Position numbers and translations under genes: made by a program
Notes under the pieces: model-generated
Databases searched by the model: none
Seen by the model: the letters and a program-made list of their open reading frames with translations, nothing else
What the model was told of the DNA's origin: nothing
Shown: positions 33,394 to 45,262 of the stretch, in pieces
Position numbering within the stretch: the first letter of the stretch is position 1
Layout: each line of letters begins with the position of its first letter
Assembly (NCBI GenBank): GCA_021527695.1
Contig: JAKFAO010000003.1
Location: forward strand, 1,798,001-1,862,000
Length of the DNA: 64,000 nucleotides
Origin: Naematelia aurantialba
Lineage: Eukaryota; Basidiomycota; Tremellomycetes; Tremellales; Naemateliaceae
Direction of reading: 5' to 3'

Positions 33394-34285
33394 CGTGTTG
33401 TTACACCTCAGAGTAGATAGCTATGATGGACTGAGGGGCGGGTGATTATGCAGGCGATACAAGGACGTCAAGCCAGACAGGAGCTGAAGGAAGATCCGGA
33501 CCTCGAAGCAAGGCGAGCAGATGTGTGCTGGACGAAGATGAATCGGGGTCGAGTGATGGATGATACGTGTAAATGCCAGTAGTGGAACCAGACTCGGTGA
33601 TGGCGCTAGAGCGACGGCAGGGAGATACGGGAGATACAGGGCTACGAGTGACAGAGGATATGAGCACAGTTGCAAGACTACAGTGCTTCAGTACTCGACA
33701 CTGCTCGGGGCCACGAGGGCGTAACATTCCGCCACGTGAACTGGAGTGATACCGCGACACGTCTAAAGCACACGTCATCCGGTGGCAAACACGCCGCGTC
33801 TCGTCGACGGGACTGTTTTTCCTTGTCAATCTGCTCTGATACGCTTGCGACTGTCGAGGTTGTCTTGGTTTGCTGGTTTGCGGTCCTTGCGTGTCACTGA
33901 GTGTCGACGCCGGAATCTTGTCAAACGCGGACTGAGCGGAGCAGCGGGTCCTTCTCGACAGGGTCATATCATCATTCCCTATCCTGCAGGGAGTGAAGTA
34001 GCCGACCGTACATGTCAAGGTGAGTCGCAGCGCACCCGATGCTCGGTCCCTCGGTCCCTCGATCCCCAAGTGCCCGGCCCAAGGCAGCTCAAAGTCGATA
34101 CAACCGCCACACCACCGCCGCACATATAATCTAGAACGTATGCACAGGGCTGACGGTGCAGACGGCGAGAAGCTGCCGAACTCGCTCGCGTCCTGCTGCT
34201 GTCCACCCAAGAAGCCACGAGCGCCGCGCTCGTGTCCCCGCACACGCTGTCGTCCTCGGACAGGCACACCCAGGAGTCGAAGGAG
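33394..34285. other. Divergent intergenic region between two hypothetical genes
   Basis: About 890 bp between the minus-strand coiled-coil gene (start 33393) and the plus-strand nuclear-like gene (first ATG 34286). It holds both promoters. An ATG at 34140 could start an upstream exon of the plus-strand gene, but I found no convincing splice. Confidence 0.4.
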
Positions 34286-36872
34286 ATGGAGCTGCGGGCG
34301 TGCGAGCCCCCGCTCCAGGCCATGCTTGGCGATCACGGCGCAGGCGGTGCAGGCGGTTCAGGCGACGTGCGCACAGGCCTTGGCCGTGGAGTGGGCATGC
34401 CGCCCATAGTGCAGTCCGTGGACGGTCCGCTAGCGCAGCCGATGGAGATTCCGCTAGCGCAGTCGATGGAGATTCCGCTAGCGCAACCGATGGAGCTTCC
34501 CGTTGTGCAGTCAATGGAGCCTATGCCGCCTCCTCCGTTGGCGGAGAGCTCGGTGCTGTCCAGTAGCGGGAACGGAGGGCCAGACGCTGTCAAGGCGACC
34601 AACACCAGCAGTGAGCGGGCTTTGGCACCGTCTTGGACCGTCAGACTGATCGTATGCCAAGCCCCTACCAGTCTCATTCGGTCTTTCACATCGTCTGATT
34701 CGTCCAACCCACGCAAAGCCATCATATCCCTCAGCACTCACCAGCCGTCTGTACCTAGCCGACCTGACCAAGGCGATCTCTCGTCACCCTTTGATCCCGA
34801 TGCCGCCCACAAGGCACCAAACAGCAGCGAGTCGTCTGATCGACCGCTGTTCTCCCCTACGCAACGGTCCAGTCATATTCCCGTGGATCCACCCCGGCGC
34901 ACTCCGGTCGCCGGAGCGTCAGTAGATTCCCGCAGGTCGGCTGTCGTTACTTATGGGAGGACCAGTAACGACGTCGATGCTGACAATAGAGAGCCGTCCT
35001 CGATGTCCGCGCCACGCTCGTCGTCTCGGAACGCACATGCCGTCCCCTCCTCGCCGGATCTGACCCCTCTACGGTCGACTGTCCGCCAGTCCATGCAGCC
35101 GATCGTGGTATCCTCCGACAACGAGGTGGAGGAAGAGATCGAAGCGGCCAGTCCGAAACGTCGAGCCACCGTCCAGGTGGTCGTACCCCGGCGAGACAGG
35201 CGGTCTGCGGACAACCGGCACACATCGCCTGATCCGCTGTACGGTCTCATAGATAAGCCCGACCACGCGAGCACGTCGACGCGAACGGCGCGGGCCTCTC
35301 TGCCCAACGAACGAGCCTCGTCAGCGTCGGTGCCAAAGACATCGCAGATCTCGAGTCAAGGGCCCGGTGCGGATGGCGGTCCGGAGAGAAGGTCCTCGCG
35401 GGTCAAGGAGAGTGCCGAGAAGAAGCAGGCGGCGCTCGAGGCGAGGCGGCGAGAGCGGGCGGAACGAAAGGCTCGAGAAGCGCGAGAAGCGGAGGAGGAG
35501 CGCAAGAGGGAACGTGGGGAAACACTTCCCGTGGAGCCAGGCAGGCGGAGAGATCCCCCGGCCATGCGAAGCGAGCGAAGGGAGAATGGGAGAAATGGGG
35601 GATCGATGGTGCTTGCGGAGGAGAACGTGCCGCCAGCAGATGATGCGCCAAACGCCAGAACGCATGGAACCAAGGGACGGGCGGCTGAGACTGCCCCACT
35701 CTCGCGCCCGCAGACAGAGGCAGGGAGTTCCGTGCGAGATCGAGATCCGTACCCACCGGCTGAGGTGGAGAGAGCCGCAAGGCAAAAGCGGAGACGGGGG
35801 GACGACGCGGATGCAGACGAGCTCGATAGCTGGCACGGCTCGGAGGACGAGTACGCTCTCCCGGTCAAGAAGGCCAAGAACAAGGTCAAGAAGGCCAAGA
35901 ACAAGGTCAAGGATAAGAAGGGGAAAGGGCGCGACAAGGTGCGCAAGGCGAAACCTACTGCAAGAGAGCGTGCGAGAGCGGATGCGCAAGTACAGGACGA
36001 CAATGACGATGCGCCAGGACCCGTGGAGGGAGAGCAGGATGAAGCAAAGGCAGAGGATGCCAAGGCTGCTGGGGCGGCCGATTTGGAATCGACGGAGCGT
36101 GAGACGGCTATCAAGGTGCGGTGCTCGCTGCTAACTGTCGACTGTCGACTGCCAGTTGCCATGGCAGTCAGAAGCGGAGCAGACGCTGATATTGCTACAG
36201 CCACAAACAGAGCCGACTCGTGCATCTCTGATACCAGACGAGACACCACCACCACAGCGATCGAGATCACAATCACCCGTGAAGCCCAGGCTCGAGTCCG
36301 GTGGCGCCGGGACGCCGTTGGCCGTGCTTGGCGCCAACACGCTCGCGGCCTCGCACCGCCCGTCGCCTGGGCCCCGACTGCCGAGCGGGTCGTACGTCAA
36401 GCCCGGTGGGATCCAGTGGAAAACGCGTGAGTGCCGTACCTGTCCATACTCTGGCCCTTGGGATAATCCACGCTGTCGTGCAGCGCGGTCCTCCCCTCGT
36501 CCGTCACTGACACGCTACGTCACTTACACGCTACGTCACTTACACGCTACGTCACTGACACGCGTAGCGCGCAACGACCTGTCGGCCGTGCTGAACAAGT
36601 TCAACGGCGCCCGGCAGTCCGGCATGTCCAAGCGCCACCGCATCGCGCCGCTGCACACCAAGATCGGCCCGCCGGCCAAGGCGCTCCCGCCCGTCCCGCT
36701 CAAGCCGGCGAAGAAGAAGAAAGGGGAGAGCGAGGATGAGGATGAGGACGAGGACGGGGAGGGCGAGGGCGAGGGCGAGGACGAGGGGTCGACGGTGGAG
36801 GATGACGAGGGGAATTTGGTGCCGAGGGGGAAGAGGGGCAAGGGGATCGAGTGGTATATGGTGGAAGACTAG
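34286..36872 (+). CDS. Large disordered, probably nuclear protein (unrecognised)
   Basis: Exons 34286-36115, 36168-36426, 36568-36872; about 797 aa from the first ATG in frame. The frame is open further 5' (to about 34232), so the true start may lie upstream. It begins with a short internal repeat (PMEIPLAQS / PMEIPLAQP / PMELPVVQS). A long Ser/Pro/Arg-rich region contains PIVVSSDNEVEEEIE, which looks like a SUMO-interaction motif. Then comes a charged helix (about residues 375-420, EKKQAALEARRRERAERKAR) and Lys-rich repeats (VKKAKNKVKKAKNKV). The most ordered part is near the C-terminus: SGSYVKPGGIQWKTPRNDLS, LNKFNGARQSGMSKRHRIAPL. The end is acidic and closes with GIEWYMVED. The C-terminal block may define an uncharacterised chromatin-type domain. 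Family not recognised. Confidence 0.65.
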
Positions 36873-37019
36873 GTGTATGGTGGAAGACAACCAGGTGTAT
36901 ATGGTGGAAGACCAGGTGTATATGGTGGAGGACCAGGTGTATATGGTGGAACTAGGTGTATATGGTGGAAGACCAGGTGTATATGGTGGAAGACCAGGTG
37001 TATATGGTGGAAGACCAGG
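36856..37019 (+). repeat. 21-bp minisatellite seeded at a stop codon
   Basis: About seven copies of a 21-bp unit (core atatggtggaagaccaggtg) begin within the last five codons of the preceding gene. There the same sequence reads YMVED followed by TAG. In later copies the TAG position has become CAG, so the array would read YMVEDQV if translated. The array is cut at 37020 by an LTR and resumes at 37490. Confidence 0.92.
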
Positions 37020-37489
37020 TGTCATGACCCGGTCCGGATTGTCATGACCCACACCGTGGTTTGGCCCATCGTGGAAAAGCTCATAGTAGCAAATAGTGGA
37101 AAGTCTTATCGTGGAAGTACTTATCGTGGTTGAACCACGCGTGGAAGAGCCACAATGAGCGTGGAAGAGCCACGATGCCAGAGGTATAAAAGGATGCGCA
37201 TTTTGTAGTTTGTAGTTCTCCAGTCTTTTATTTATCTCACGTTCTTCCCTCACATTCTTTCCTCACATTCTTTCCTCACATTCTTCCCTCACATTCTTCC
37301 CTCACATTCTTCTCACACTCATCTCGCACTCCTGGTCGACGCTACCTCGTCAACCAGGCTGGTCACCGCTTGCTGTCCGACCAATCCACAAGCTTCACGG
37401 TCTACACCCGTCAGACGTAGGCCAAGCTTAGTAAACCTTTGCGGTCCATCCTGTCTCAAGCCATCACTACTTGGGACAGGTTCGTGACA
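37020..37489. mobile_element. Solo LTR of a retrotransposon, 470 bp
   Basis: The element starts TGTCATGACC and ends TTCGTGACA, so it has TG...CA ends with the 5-bp inverted termini TGTCA/TGACA. It is flanked by identical 5-bp target duplications CCAGG at 37015-37019 and 37490-37494. It interrupts the 21-bp minisatellite, which continues on the other side. Internal features fit an LTR: a TATAAAAG box at 37185-37192 and a pyrimidine-rich run of cctcacattctt units at about 37240-37315. There is no internal coding region, hence a solo LTR. The superfamily (Ty1/copia or Ty3/gypsy) cannot be told from the LTR alone. Confidence 0.88.
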
Positions 37490-37545
37490 CCAGGTGTATA
37501 TGGTGGAAGACTGAGTGGTATGGGTGGAAGACTGAGGTGCAGGTT
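37490..37545 (+). repeat. Continuation of the 21-bp minisatellite after the LTR
   Basis: Two further degenerate copies (ggtgtatatggtggaagac, then ggtatgggtggaagac) follow the LTR's right target duplication. They show that the LTR inserted into a pre-existing array. Confidence 0.85.
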
Positions 37546-38966
37546 AGTCGCGAAATGGGCATGTCGGGGTATGCGAGGAAATAATAGACCTGTGATAAGT
37601 GGCATGAGTCACAAGTCATTAAGCATGAGTCACGAGTCATTAAGCACAAGTCGTAAGAGAGAAGTGCCGCAGAAAGACATGTCAGGATACGAGACAAGTG
37701 GCGTGCGAGGTTGTCTCTTTGAAAAGGTATCTTGGGCAAGGTGCCTGCCGAGCACTTTTGGCCTGTGCCCAGCGGGTCGGCGGTGTGCAAGCAGGATACA
37801 TGGAGCTGGTGGTGACTCTTCGAAGTGGGGATCAAGGCGAACAGTCATACACTACGGTACAGTACTCTCCACAGTGGCAGCGCCACTGCCAGTTGTCCGC
37901 GCTTCGGTGCGTCTCCATTTCCAAGAGCAGCGGCCCTCGCTGCCGTCTGGATCGGAATCACCAGAGGCTGGATCGCGACGCCTGCTATGAACCAGGATGA
38001 GCGACCATCGGTCCAGGCAAACACCGTCTCTCCCAACCCGTCCCGCCACCTCTCCCCTCAACCCCGCCGCACGCGACCCGCCCACAACCAACCCCTAAGC
38101 CAGCCCAGAGACCACCGCCACCGCAACCGCCACCGCAAAACCACCGCAAGCGCCACCGCAAGCACCGCAACGGCCGCAGCCGCAGCCATCCGGCAAACAC
38201 CTGCTCCAGCCCGAGCTCTCAGACACCCCAGACCGCGTCGCCGCGTCGATCCCGGGTCTGGGTCTTGGTTTCTACGTCGTGGGTGCCGACTGCTACAAGT
38301 AGACTGGGGAAGAGCCATTCGACCACTGACCCGAGCCGTCGACGCATTGCTCCTTGTGCTTGTGTAAGTTTATTGTTCTGTCTATTGTCTTGTCTATTGC
38401 CTTGTCTGTTGTCTTTCTATTGCCGACTGTGTTGTCACTCGTCTTGTCTATAGTCTTCATAGCGGTGTTTCTTGTCGACGGGTTCGACGGCTCCGCTTCG
38501 CTTCGCAACTCCCTCTCACGACGCACGGAAGAAGCAAGAGGCGTGTCTCTCACGACGCACGGAAGAAGCAAGAGGCGTGTGCTCGACTAGCAGGTCGTTC
38601 ATTGCAGACATCTCGCTGGCTCGGGAACGACTGCGGCCAGAACATTACGATCATTGACCACGACCGCGGACATAATCACACCCCACGACAACACCACACA
38701 GACAACGACGCATACCACGCACCCACAACGGCACCCACAACAACGCAAACCACGACAACGACAGCGACAACGACAACGCACAGACAACGACACGTAGCCC
38801 CCACGCACAACCAGAGAAACGACTATTACGAGCCCTAACACGGCTACGCTTAGACCACGACCAGTTAACACCATCACGGCCACGACCACCGACAACCACG
38901 GACACCTACCACCACCCCTCCACTGTGAACTCGGAACACTCGTCCAGCTCTACGCCCCTCTACGAG
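37546..38966. other. Intergenic region with low-complexity DNA
   Basis: No supportable gene. It has direct repeats of gagtcac/aagtcattaagca at 37600-37650, an ACCGCAAGCGCC-type stretch at 38110-38190, a TTGTCTATTG-type stretch at 38375-38460, a duplicated ~33-bp unit (cacgacgcacggaagaagca...) at 38517-38580, and ACAACG-rich DNA at 38690-38800. Long open frames here are compositional. Confidence 0.5.
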
Positions 38967-40236
38967 ATGCAGCACCTCGCCTCGGGCTACACGCCTCACT
39001 CTCCTCTCAATGACGAGACCGACCAGCACTCGCTCGCGTACTTTGCGTACCTCGACACCCCAACACGACCACGGCGGTGGCCAATCGCCGCGCCGCGGGA
39101 ACTCGTCTATCGGCCAACCCCAGCTCCCCCACCTCTCGCTTCTCTCCCACCTCTCGCTCCTCTCCCAGCTCTCACACATCTCCCAGCTCTCACACCTCTT
39201 CCGGCTCTCACACGTCTCCCGGCTCTCACACCTGCGCCCACCTTGGTGTCCGGCGCGTTCGGCGTGTCCCCGGCAGGACTCACAGAACACGACGCCTCAC
39301 AGGCAGCGCACGAAGGGGACAGCTTCACGTCCGACTCGACATGTCCGAGCGAGCCGCGCGAGTTCGGCCTGTCACCCTACATTTGGGACACTCGCCGAGC
39401 TGAGTGTGCTCCTCCTGCTTCAGCCGGACCAGGCTCGACCGGGTCGTGCGGCCAGATACTGGACTCTGACGCGCAGACGCGGCAGTACCTCCTAGCGGCG
39501 TTTGTCACGCCCACCTTCTACCCCTCGGCCTCATCATGGGTGAGCTGCGTCAACTTTTGCTCTACCCCTCGTTATATTCCCTCTGACAAGAATCCTCTCT
39601 CGGTGTCCCCTGTCGCCTGGCGAACAAGATCGTTCCTTGTGATTTTCACTGACAGGACAGACCACCGACCCAGCCGCATATCACCACGTGTACGACCCGA
39701 TCCCAGCGCAGTACCTCGCCCCGAGGCAGACGGCCTTGTGTGCATGGGCGTACGATGCGCCCGAGTCGGGACCATCGCGCAGCGCGTTCGAGTACGACCT
39801 CACGCTGTCGCTCGAGCCATCTGCGCTCCCGCCGGACGCGTTTTGTCCCCCCGCGCCGGTGATCGAGCAGGTCGGGTTCATGCCGGCACCGCTGGACGTT
39901 CCACCGTGGGGGTACGGCGTTGGACGGCTTGAGCTAGAGGAGCGGCAATACATCTTTCGAGCATGCAGAGACGACCGGGAATACTGGAGACACGGAGCGC
40001 ACGCGGCTGACGCGGCGTATTGGGACGGGGACGGGTTTGGCGATGGAGGAGGAAGTAGGGAGGGAGGACATGATGACGAGACGGGAACGCGGATGGGAAG
40101 GGGAATGGGAGATGGTGAGGCGGACAGCGAGATGGACCGAGGGTGGGCAGTCCCGGTCGGAGAGGGATCGGGCTTGATCGGCCTGGGAATCAGGCTCGAC
40201 GCGCAGGATTGGGTGAGCACGCCCAGGGGGCAGTAG
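38967..40236 (+). CDS. Hypothetical protein with Pro-Ala-Leu-Thr repeats
   Basis: Exons 38967-39539 and 39661-40236; 382 aa from the first in-frame ATG (MQHLASGY). The frame is open to about 38925, so the true start may be in an earlier exon. The intron is GTGAGC...GGACAG and keeps frame (PSASSW-TTDPAAYHHVYDP). Exon 1 carries a tandem motif LPALTHLPALTPLPALTRLP. Exon 2 is aromatic- and Pro-rich (YDPIPAQYLAPRQTALCAWAYD; PLDVPPWGYGVGRLELEERQ) and then Gly/Asp-rich. No signal peptide, TM segment or known domain. The even codon use and clean splice support coding; the function is unknown. Confidence 0.6.
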
Positions 40237-41666
40237 GTGGCTGCACAACGGTAAAGTGCTCCAAAGTTAAGTTCTCCACCGGCCACGAAGACGGCAAGGT
40301 ACGCCACGGGAGACGAGGGTCGTACAGCTTGGCCAGAGAGACAGACGAAGAAAATCCAAACTACATGACCGACGCAGGAGAGAGTCAAATGGGAGCTCAT
40401 CGGAAGAAGAGATCAGTATAATTGAAAACCATCAGAAGTAGACGTAAGCAAGACATGTTATGAACGACAGTCGGGTAGTAGGATCAATAAGATCAAGTGC
40501 ACAGTAATACACTACTCTGTACATGTAGCACAATAGGCCGGCGGTCTGCTTCATCTCCCAAACGAGGACGCACCTGAACCAACGTCCGGCTCAGACCAGG
40601 TGAAACTCAAGCGAGGTGGATGCGGCATACGGTGCTAACGGTGCTAACGGTGCTAACGGTGCTAAATGCCGCGACTGACGCTGCTCGGCCGAGGGGAAAA
40701 GTCTGAGAATGGCTGTCCAGTGCCCCTTACCGCCTGCAACCGCCGTCGCCACCTGCCACCGCCACTGCCGTTGCCGTTGCCGGCGGCAATGGCGTCTGAC
40801 CCTGAACCACTCGCTTGGACCGGGAGTGGGAAATGGAAATGAACGGGGGGAGTGGGAACCGTTTGCGTTTGCGTTCAGCAGCGTGTGTCATCTAGCTCGC
40901 GTCAATGGCACACATGTCATCGTGGCTTGCGGTTTTTGCGCTTGCAATCGGGGTACTTGCGGCACTTGCGGCACTTGCGGCAGACGGATCCCACATGTTC
41001 CAGGGCCTGACTACGTCAAGGGTAGACACCCATTCTACTCGAAGGTAAGAGAACGTCAGGGGAGGTGCGCCAGGGTGAGCAACCACGCCAGGGGAGCAGT
41101 CAGGGGGGCAAGCGAAGACGACGCGGAATGCGCGCCGGGATGGGCAATGGTGTGTGATTGGCTTTGGACGTCTCGAGAGTTGCGAGAGCATGTACCAGCT
41201 TGAGAGTTTTTTTTCGGAGCACATCGCTCGGGCAGGTTTTTCTTCTTCTGCTCTTGGTAGTAGTTGGTAGGGCCGAATCTAGGGGACGACGGCAGCCGCA
41301 GATTTCGTTTCCCTTGGACCATGGCATCCCTCGCTCGCTGCCGCTTTGCGGCAGACCGTGGCTCGCCGTCTCGGTGTGCACCTCTGCCTGCTGACTTTGA
41401 CTTGTCACTTGCGTTTACCCAACACTCGACGTCGACGCTGGACAGTGACCATCGCTTACATCTCAGTGCTGTCGCCCATATTCTACCACCCACGCTCACT
41501 TCGTCCCTCATTGCCAGCACTGGAGTTGGCAGTGGCCGCTCTCGATCCGCATAGCATAGTGTAGCTTCATCCGCATAGCATCGAGTGGCTTCCAAACCCA
41601 TAGCAGAGTGTTCGATCAACATAGCATAGTTTTCGATCCGCACAGCAGACACAGAAACACATCGCA
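40237..41666. other. Intergenic region upstream of the second MFS transporter
   Basis: 1.4 kb without a supportable gene. It includes four 9-bp copies of cggtgctaa at 40631-40668, three copies of cttgcggca at 40950-40985 and a repeated block around catagcatag/gatccgcatagca at 41545-41650 just before the transporter's ATG, probably in its promoter or 5' UTR. Confidence 0.5.
41545..41650 (+). repeat. Imperfect ~30-bp repeats before the second MFS transporter
   Basis: Four or so degenerate units sharing atccgcatagca and gtgttcgatca/gtgtagcttcat. They end 17 bp before the ATG at 41667, so they may form part of the 5' UTR. Confidence 0.6.
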
Positions 41667-44287
41667 ATGCCAGCATCAAGCAAGAAAGCCCTCACATTAT
41701 GCCTCTTCCAGAGTCTGGCAGGCGTCATCTTTGGCTGGGGCAACTCTGAAGGCAGTGGTCTGGTGCGTCCCGGCGCTTGTCGCTCTGCTCTGCTCGACTG
41801 TGCATCCTGCTCTGCCTTTGCTCCTGACCTCGATTCATCTCTCATGCCGAACCGTTCCATCCGCATCAGCATCATGCTATTGGCCCTTCGATCCCCCTGC
41901 CCGCCATACGTTTGAGTTCTCCGCCCGTCCTATGTTTGGTTTTCGTCGTCGGGCGAAATCCAGACGAGACCCGCCCCGTCTATCCGCCCCGTCTATGGCC
42001 TTCCACTGGACGACGCAAGACCGTCGGCTGTCACCCAAGATGCCAAGCTGACACGCGAGCAGTTCAGTATGCCATCGTACATCAGCCGGTTTGGCGAGTG
42101 CGACGCCGCAGGCACATGTGCGCTATCCACCACCCGCCAGAGTGCAATCACCGGCCTCCTCTCCGTCGGCGCCGTGATCGGGGCAGTCGCGTCCGGCTCT
42201 ATTGCCGATAGGGTCCGTCGTGCCGACTTTACTCCTCCAACCCTCAGTCTCCATCCCTTGCATTCTCCTGCCGAGCCAGGAGGTAAAGCAAAGCTAACGT
42301 CGGGCGCAGATCGGTCTTCGTCGCACTTGCATGGCATTCATCTTTGTTCACCTCATCGGCGCCGCCATCGAGGTGAGCTCCTGCCTCCGCTTGTCTCGTG
42401 ACCTTGAATTGCGCTGACACACCCAGACATCCTCCAGGAACACCTACGTCCAGATTCTTGTCGGCCGGCTGCTCGTCGGGCTGGGTATCGGCGCGACGTC
42501 GGGCCTGGTGCCGGTCTTCCAGGCAGAGGCATCGCCGCCTCGCTTCCGTGGCCTTGTCACTGGTTGGTTTCTCCCTCTCCCGTGTTTCACGCCCAATCGT
42601 CGACGCGATATGCTTTGGTTCCTCGCGTATCCGATGCCAGATTGCCGAGAACTGTGGGGGGCTGACGAAGCAGGCTCGTTCCAGCTGTGCGTGACAATGG
42701 GTATCTGGGGCGTAGCAATGACCAGCTGGGGCATGAGTAAATACTCTGGCGACATCACGTCAGTCCCTCTCCCATTTGCCCTTTCTATCCTCGGTCGGTA
42801 CGATCGCTGATGACAACGATGTGCAGTTGGCGAATCCCCGTCGCTCTTCAGATGGTGTGGTCGGCGCTTTTGCTCATCGGATTCTTGTTCTCCCCTGAAT
42901 CGCCGCGATTCCTCGCGAAGATGGGCAAGTGGGAACACTGCCGCAGGAACCTCGCTAGTCTGCGTGGTCTCCCGGTCGACGACCACGAAATTGACGTGAG
43001 TCGCTGGTCTTCACTATCAGGCCTACACACGGCTGGGTGAGAGTGACCCCCGACCCGCACGCGTATCGAACGAGTGCTGCGGCGCTAGAGCGCCAAGAGC
43101 ACCGGACAAGCTGAGCATGTCGGACTCGGCTGACTGAAGCAGGTCGAGATGGACCGCGTCCACGAAGAGACGCTCAAGGACCAAGAACACGGCGACGCAG
43201 GCTACGCCGAGTGTTTCTCGATGAAAGACCGGATTCTATGGCGAACCATGATTGGTATCCTCGTGCAGGTCGGCCAACAGATCACCGGCGTCAACTTTTT
43301 CTTCTCGTATGTCGCTTCTCTTGCTGCCGCATGCTGCATGCCATTTGTTCGCCGGCAGCTTGATGTGTGCTAGTGGACCAGCTAATGCCTCGCAGATATG
43401 GTGTGCAGTTTGCGCAGACTGCTGGGCTCGACAATACCTGTGAGTGCCGCGCTTTCCAACAACACAAGCAGGAAGCAGGAGCCAGATCTCCGCTGACACT
43501 GGCAGATGTCTTCCAGATCATCATCGCGTCCGTCAACGTGGCCATGTCGTTCCCCGGTATCGTCGCGGTCGACCGATTCGGCCGGCGGCCCGTCCTGCTC
43601 ATCGGTGGCTTTGCGATGTTTGCCGGGCAAATCATCGTCGGCGCCGTATCCAATGCGTACCCCGACAACAAGGTGGCCGGCGACGTTCTCATCGCATTCA
43701 CATGTGTGTTTATTGCGGCTTTCGCGTCGTCCTGGGGGCCCGTGGCGTGGGTGGTCTGTGGAGAGACGTTCCCGATTCGCCTGAGCAGTCTTTGTGTCAC
43801 GCTTGGGACCGGCGCCAACTGGCTCTTCAATTTGATTATCGCGTTTGCAGCGCCGCAGATCCAGAGCATCATCGGCACTTCGATCACGTTTGTCTGGGCC
43901 GGCTGCCTCGCGTTGTCGTGAGTTGCTGCGCGGGTGTCTCGATACTGCAGTGCTTGATTCGGTGTGGGTGCCAGTGCTGATTCGCCAGCTTCTTGTTCGC
44001 CTTCTTCTGTATCCCCGAGACCAAGGGCATGTCGATCGAAGAGTAAGTCCCCGCGCTCCCATGCATGGGAGGCGGACGTCTCGAATGGTACTGAGGCGTG
44101 TGGTAGGGTCGACGCGCTGTACATTTCCGGCACGCCGGCATGGCGCTCAAACCACTTCAAGATGGACCAGCAGACGGCCGCGGTCATACAAGAGCAGAAA
44201 CGCTACTCGCGGTCTTTGCACCAGGAAGACGCCGAGCACAAACGCAGTGCTCGGACGTCGGCGCGCACTAGTGCAGATGACGTGTGA
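41667..44287 (+). CDS. MFS sugar transporter (SP family), second copy type
   Basis: Exons 41667-41762, 42063-42212, 42310-42372, 42427-42562, 42674-42758, 42827-42995, 43143-43306, 43396-43439, 43506-43917, 43989-44042, 44107-44287; 517 aa. Motifs are in order: FGWGNSEGSGLFSMPSYISR in TM1, ADRIGLRRT after TM2, VGRLLVGLGIG, PESPRFLAKMGKWE, GQQITGVNFFFSYGVQFAQT in TM7, VDRFGRRPVLLIGG, WVVCGETFPIRLSS, and PETKGMSIEEVDALY after TM12. This is the high-affinity glucose/hexose-transporter plan (the GNSEGSG first-TM motif and the FFSYG motif of TM7 occur in fungal hexose carriers). Sugar specificity is not decidable. Eleven small exons contrast with six in the other transporter, so the two are not recent duplicates. 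Confidence 0.94.
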
Positions 44288-45262
44288 TGTCAAGGTCGGA
44301 CCCTGCAGGAGGAGCCGACTCTTGTGGCCTTGGACAACTTTGAGTACAACTTTGAGGATGACCGGTGACAGTGGTCAAAAGTCGTGACGAGGTCGAGGCT
44401 GGTGACTAAGGTGCAGGTCGGGTGAGGAAGCTGGTGTCGGGGAGAGAGTGGAGAGAGTGGAGAGAGTGGTGGAGGATGCGAGGCGGGGAACGATGACGAG
44501 TACGCCATATAGACGCTTAGATCAGCTAGAGACTCGTAGACATACCATCACGCACTCAGTCATGCACTCACTCATCCTCAGTGTCTTCAAGCTTCCTTGG
44601 CGCAGTTTGCAAAGAATCTGCTCGTCTGCGAATCCTGCCTGAGCATGCGTGTTCCAAACCAGCTGGTGAATGTCAGTTCGGAGCGGTTGACTGCCCCCAT
44701 GACTTGCTTGGTCCTGCTGTGTCGTGCATCTGAGATTGGAGAGCGCTAAAGCTTTTGATTCTCCGCAGCGCCAGCCCAGCTGTCCACTACGAAGATGCCA
44801 TGGCAAGAGCCGGACAACGTCAAGGGTCGTTGGTTGGGTAGCACCAACCTTGGACTTCGGATGCATGTGACCCGAGCTCACATGTGCACCACCGGCAATT
44901 CCCCGAACTCCACCAGGACTCCAGACTCGAGAGGAGACAACAGTAGCACCTTGGCTCGCCTTGTCGCACGCTTCGTTGTGCACCCCAGCTGAATAGAAGG
45001 AGACGTTTGCGCCTTTGACTCGTAGAGAGCACGGTATCAGTCCCCACGGAGACCCGGTCCGACACCCACTCTCCCTGAACGACACCACTATCCTTGTTAC
45101 ACTCGTCTTGGAAACCTGCCTACGCGCTCGCATCACGACTCAACCATCCACCTGACCGCTCTCCGCCACAGCAGATAGCGGGTTATCGGTATACAAGGTC
45201 AACGTATCGCCCAACCTTCTTCGTCACACCACACCCACGCCTTCAGACCGCAGTACTGCAAG
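44288..45262. other. Intergenic region, transporter to SYM1
   Basis: 975 bp; a short gagagagtg repeat (three copies) at 44440-44469. No supportable gene or RNA. It contains the promoter of SYM1. Confidence 0.45.

Noticed and set aside
36736..37133. Open frames encoding MVEDQV or VYGG repeats
   Set aside because: They are read-through of the minisatellite after the true TAG at 36870-36872.
37825..38367. Open frame of 180 residues downstream of the LTR
   Set aside because: Arg/His/Pro/Thr-rich from ACCGCC-type DNA; no homologous feature, no splice signals.
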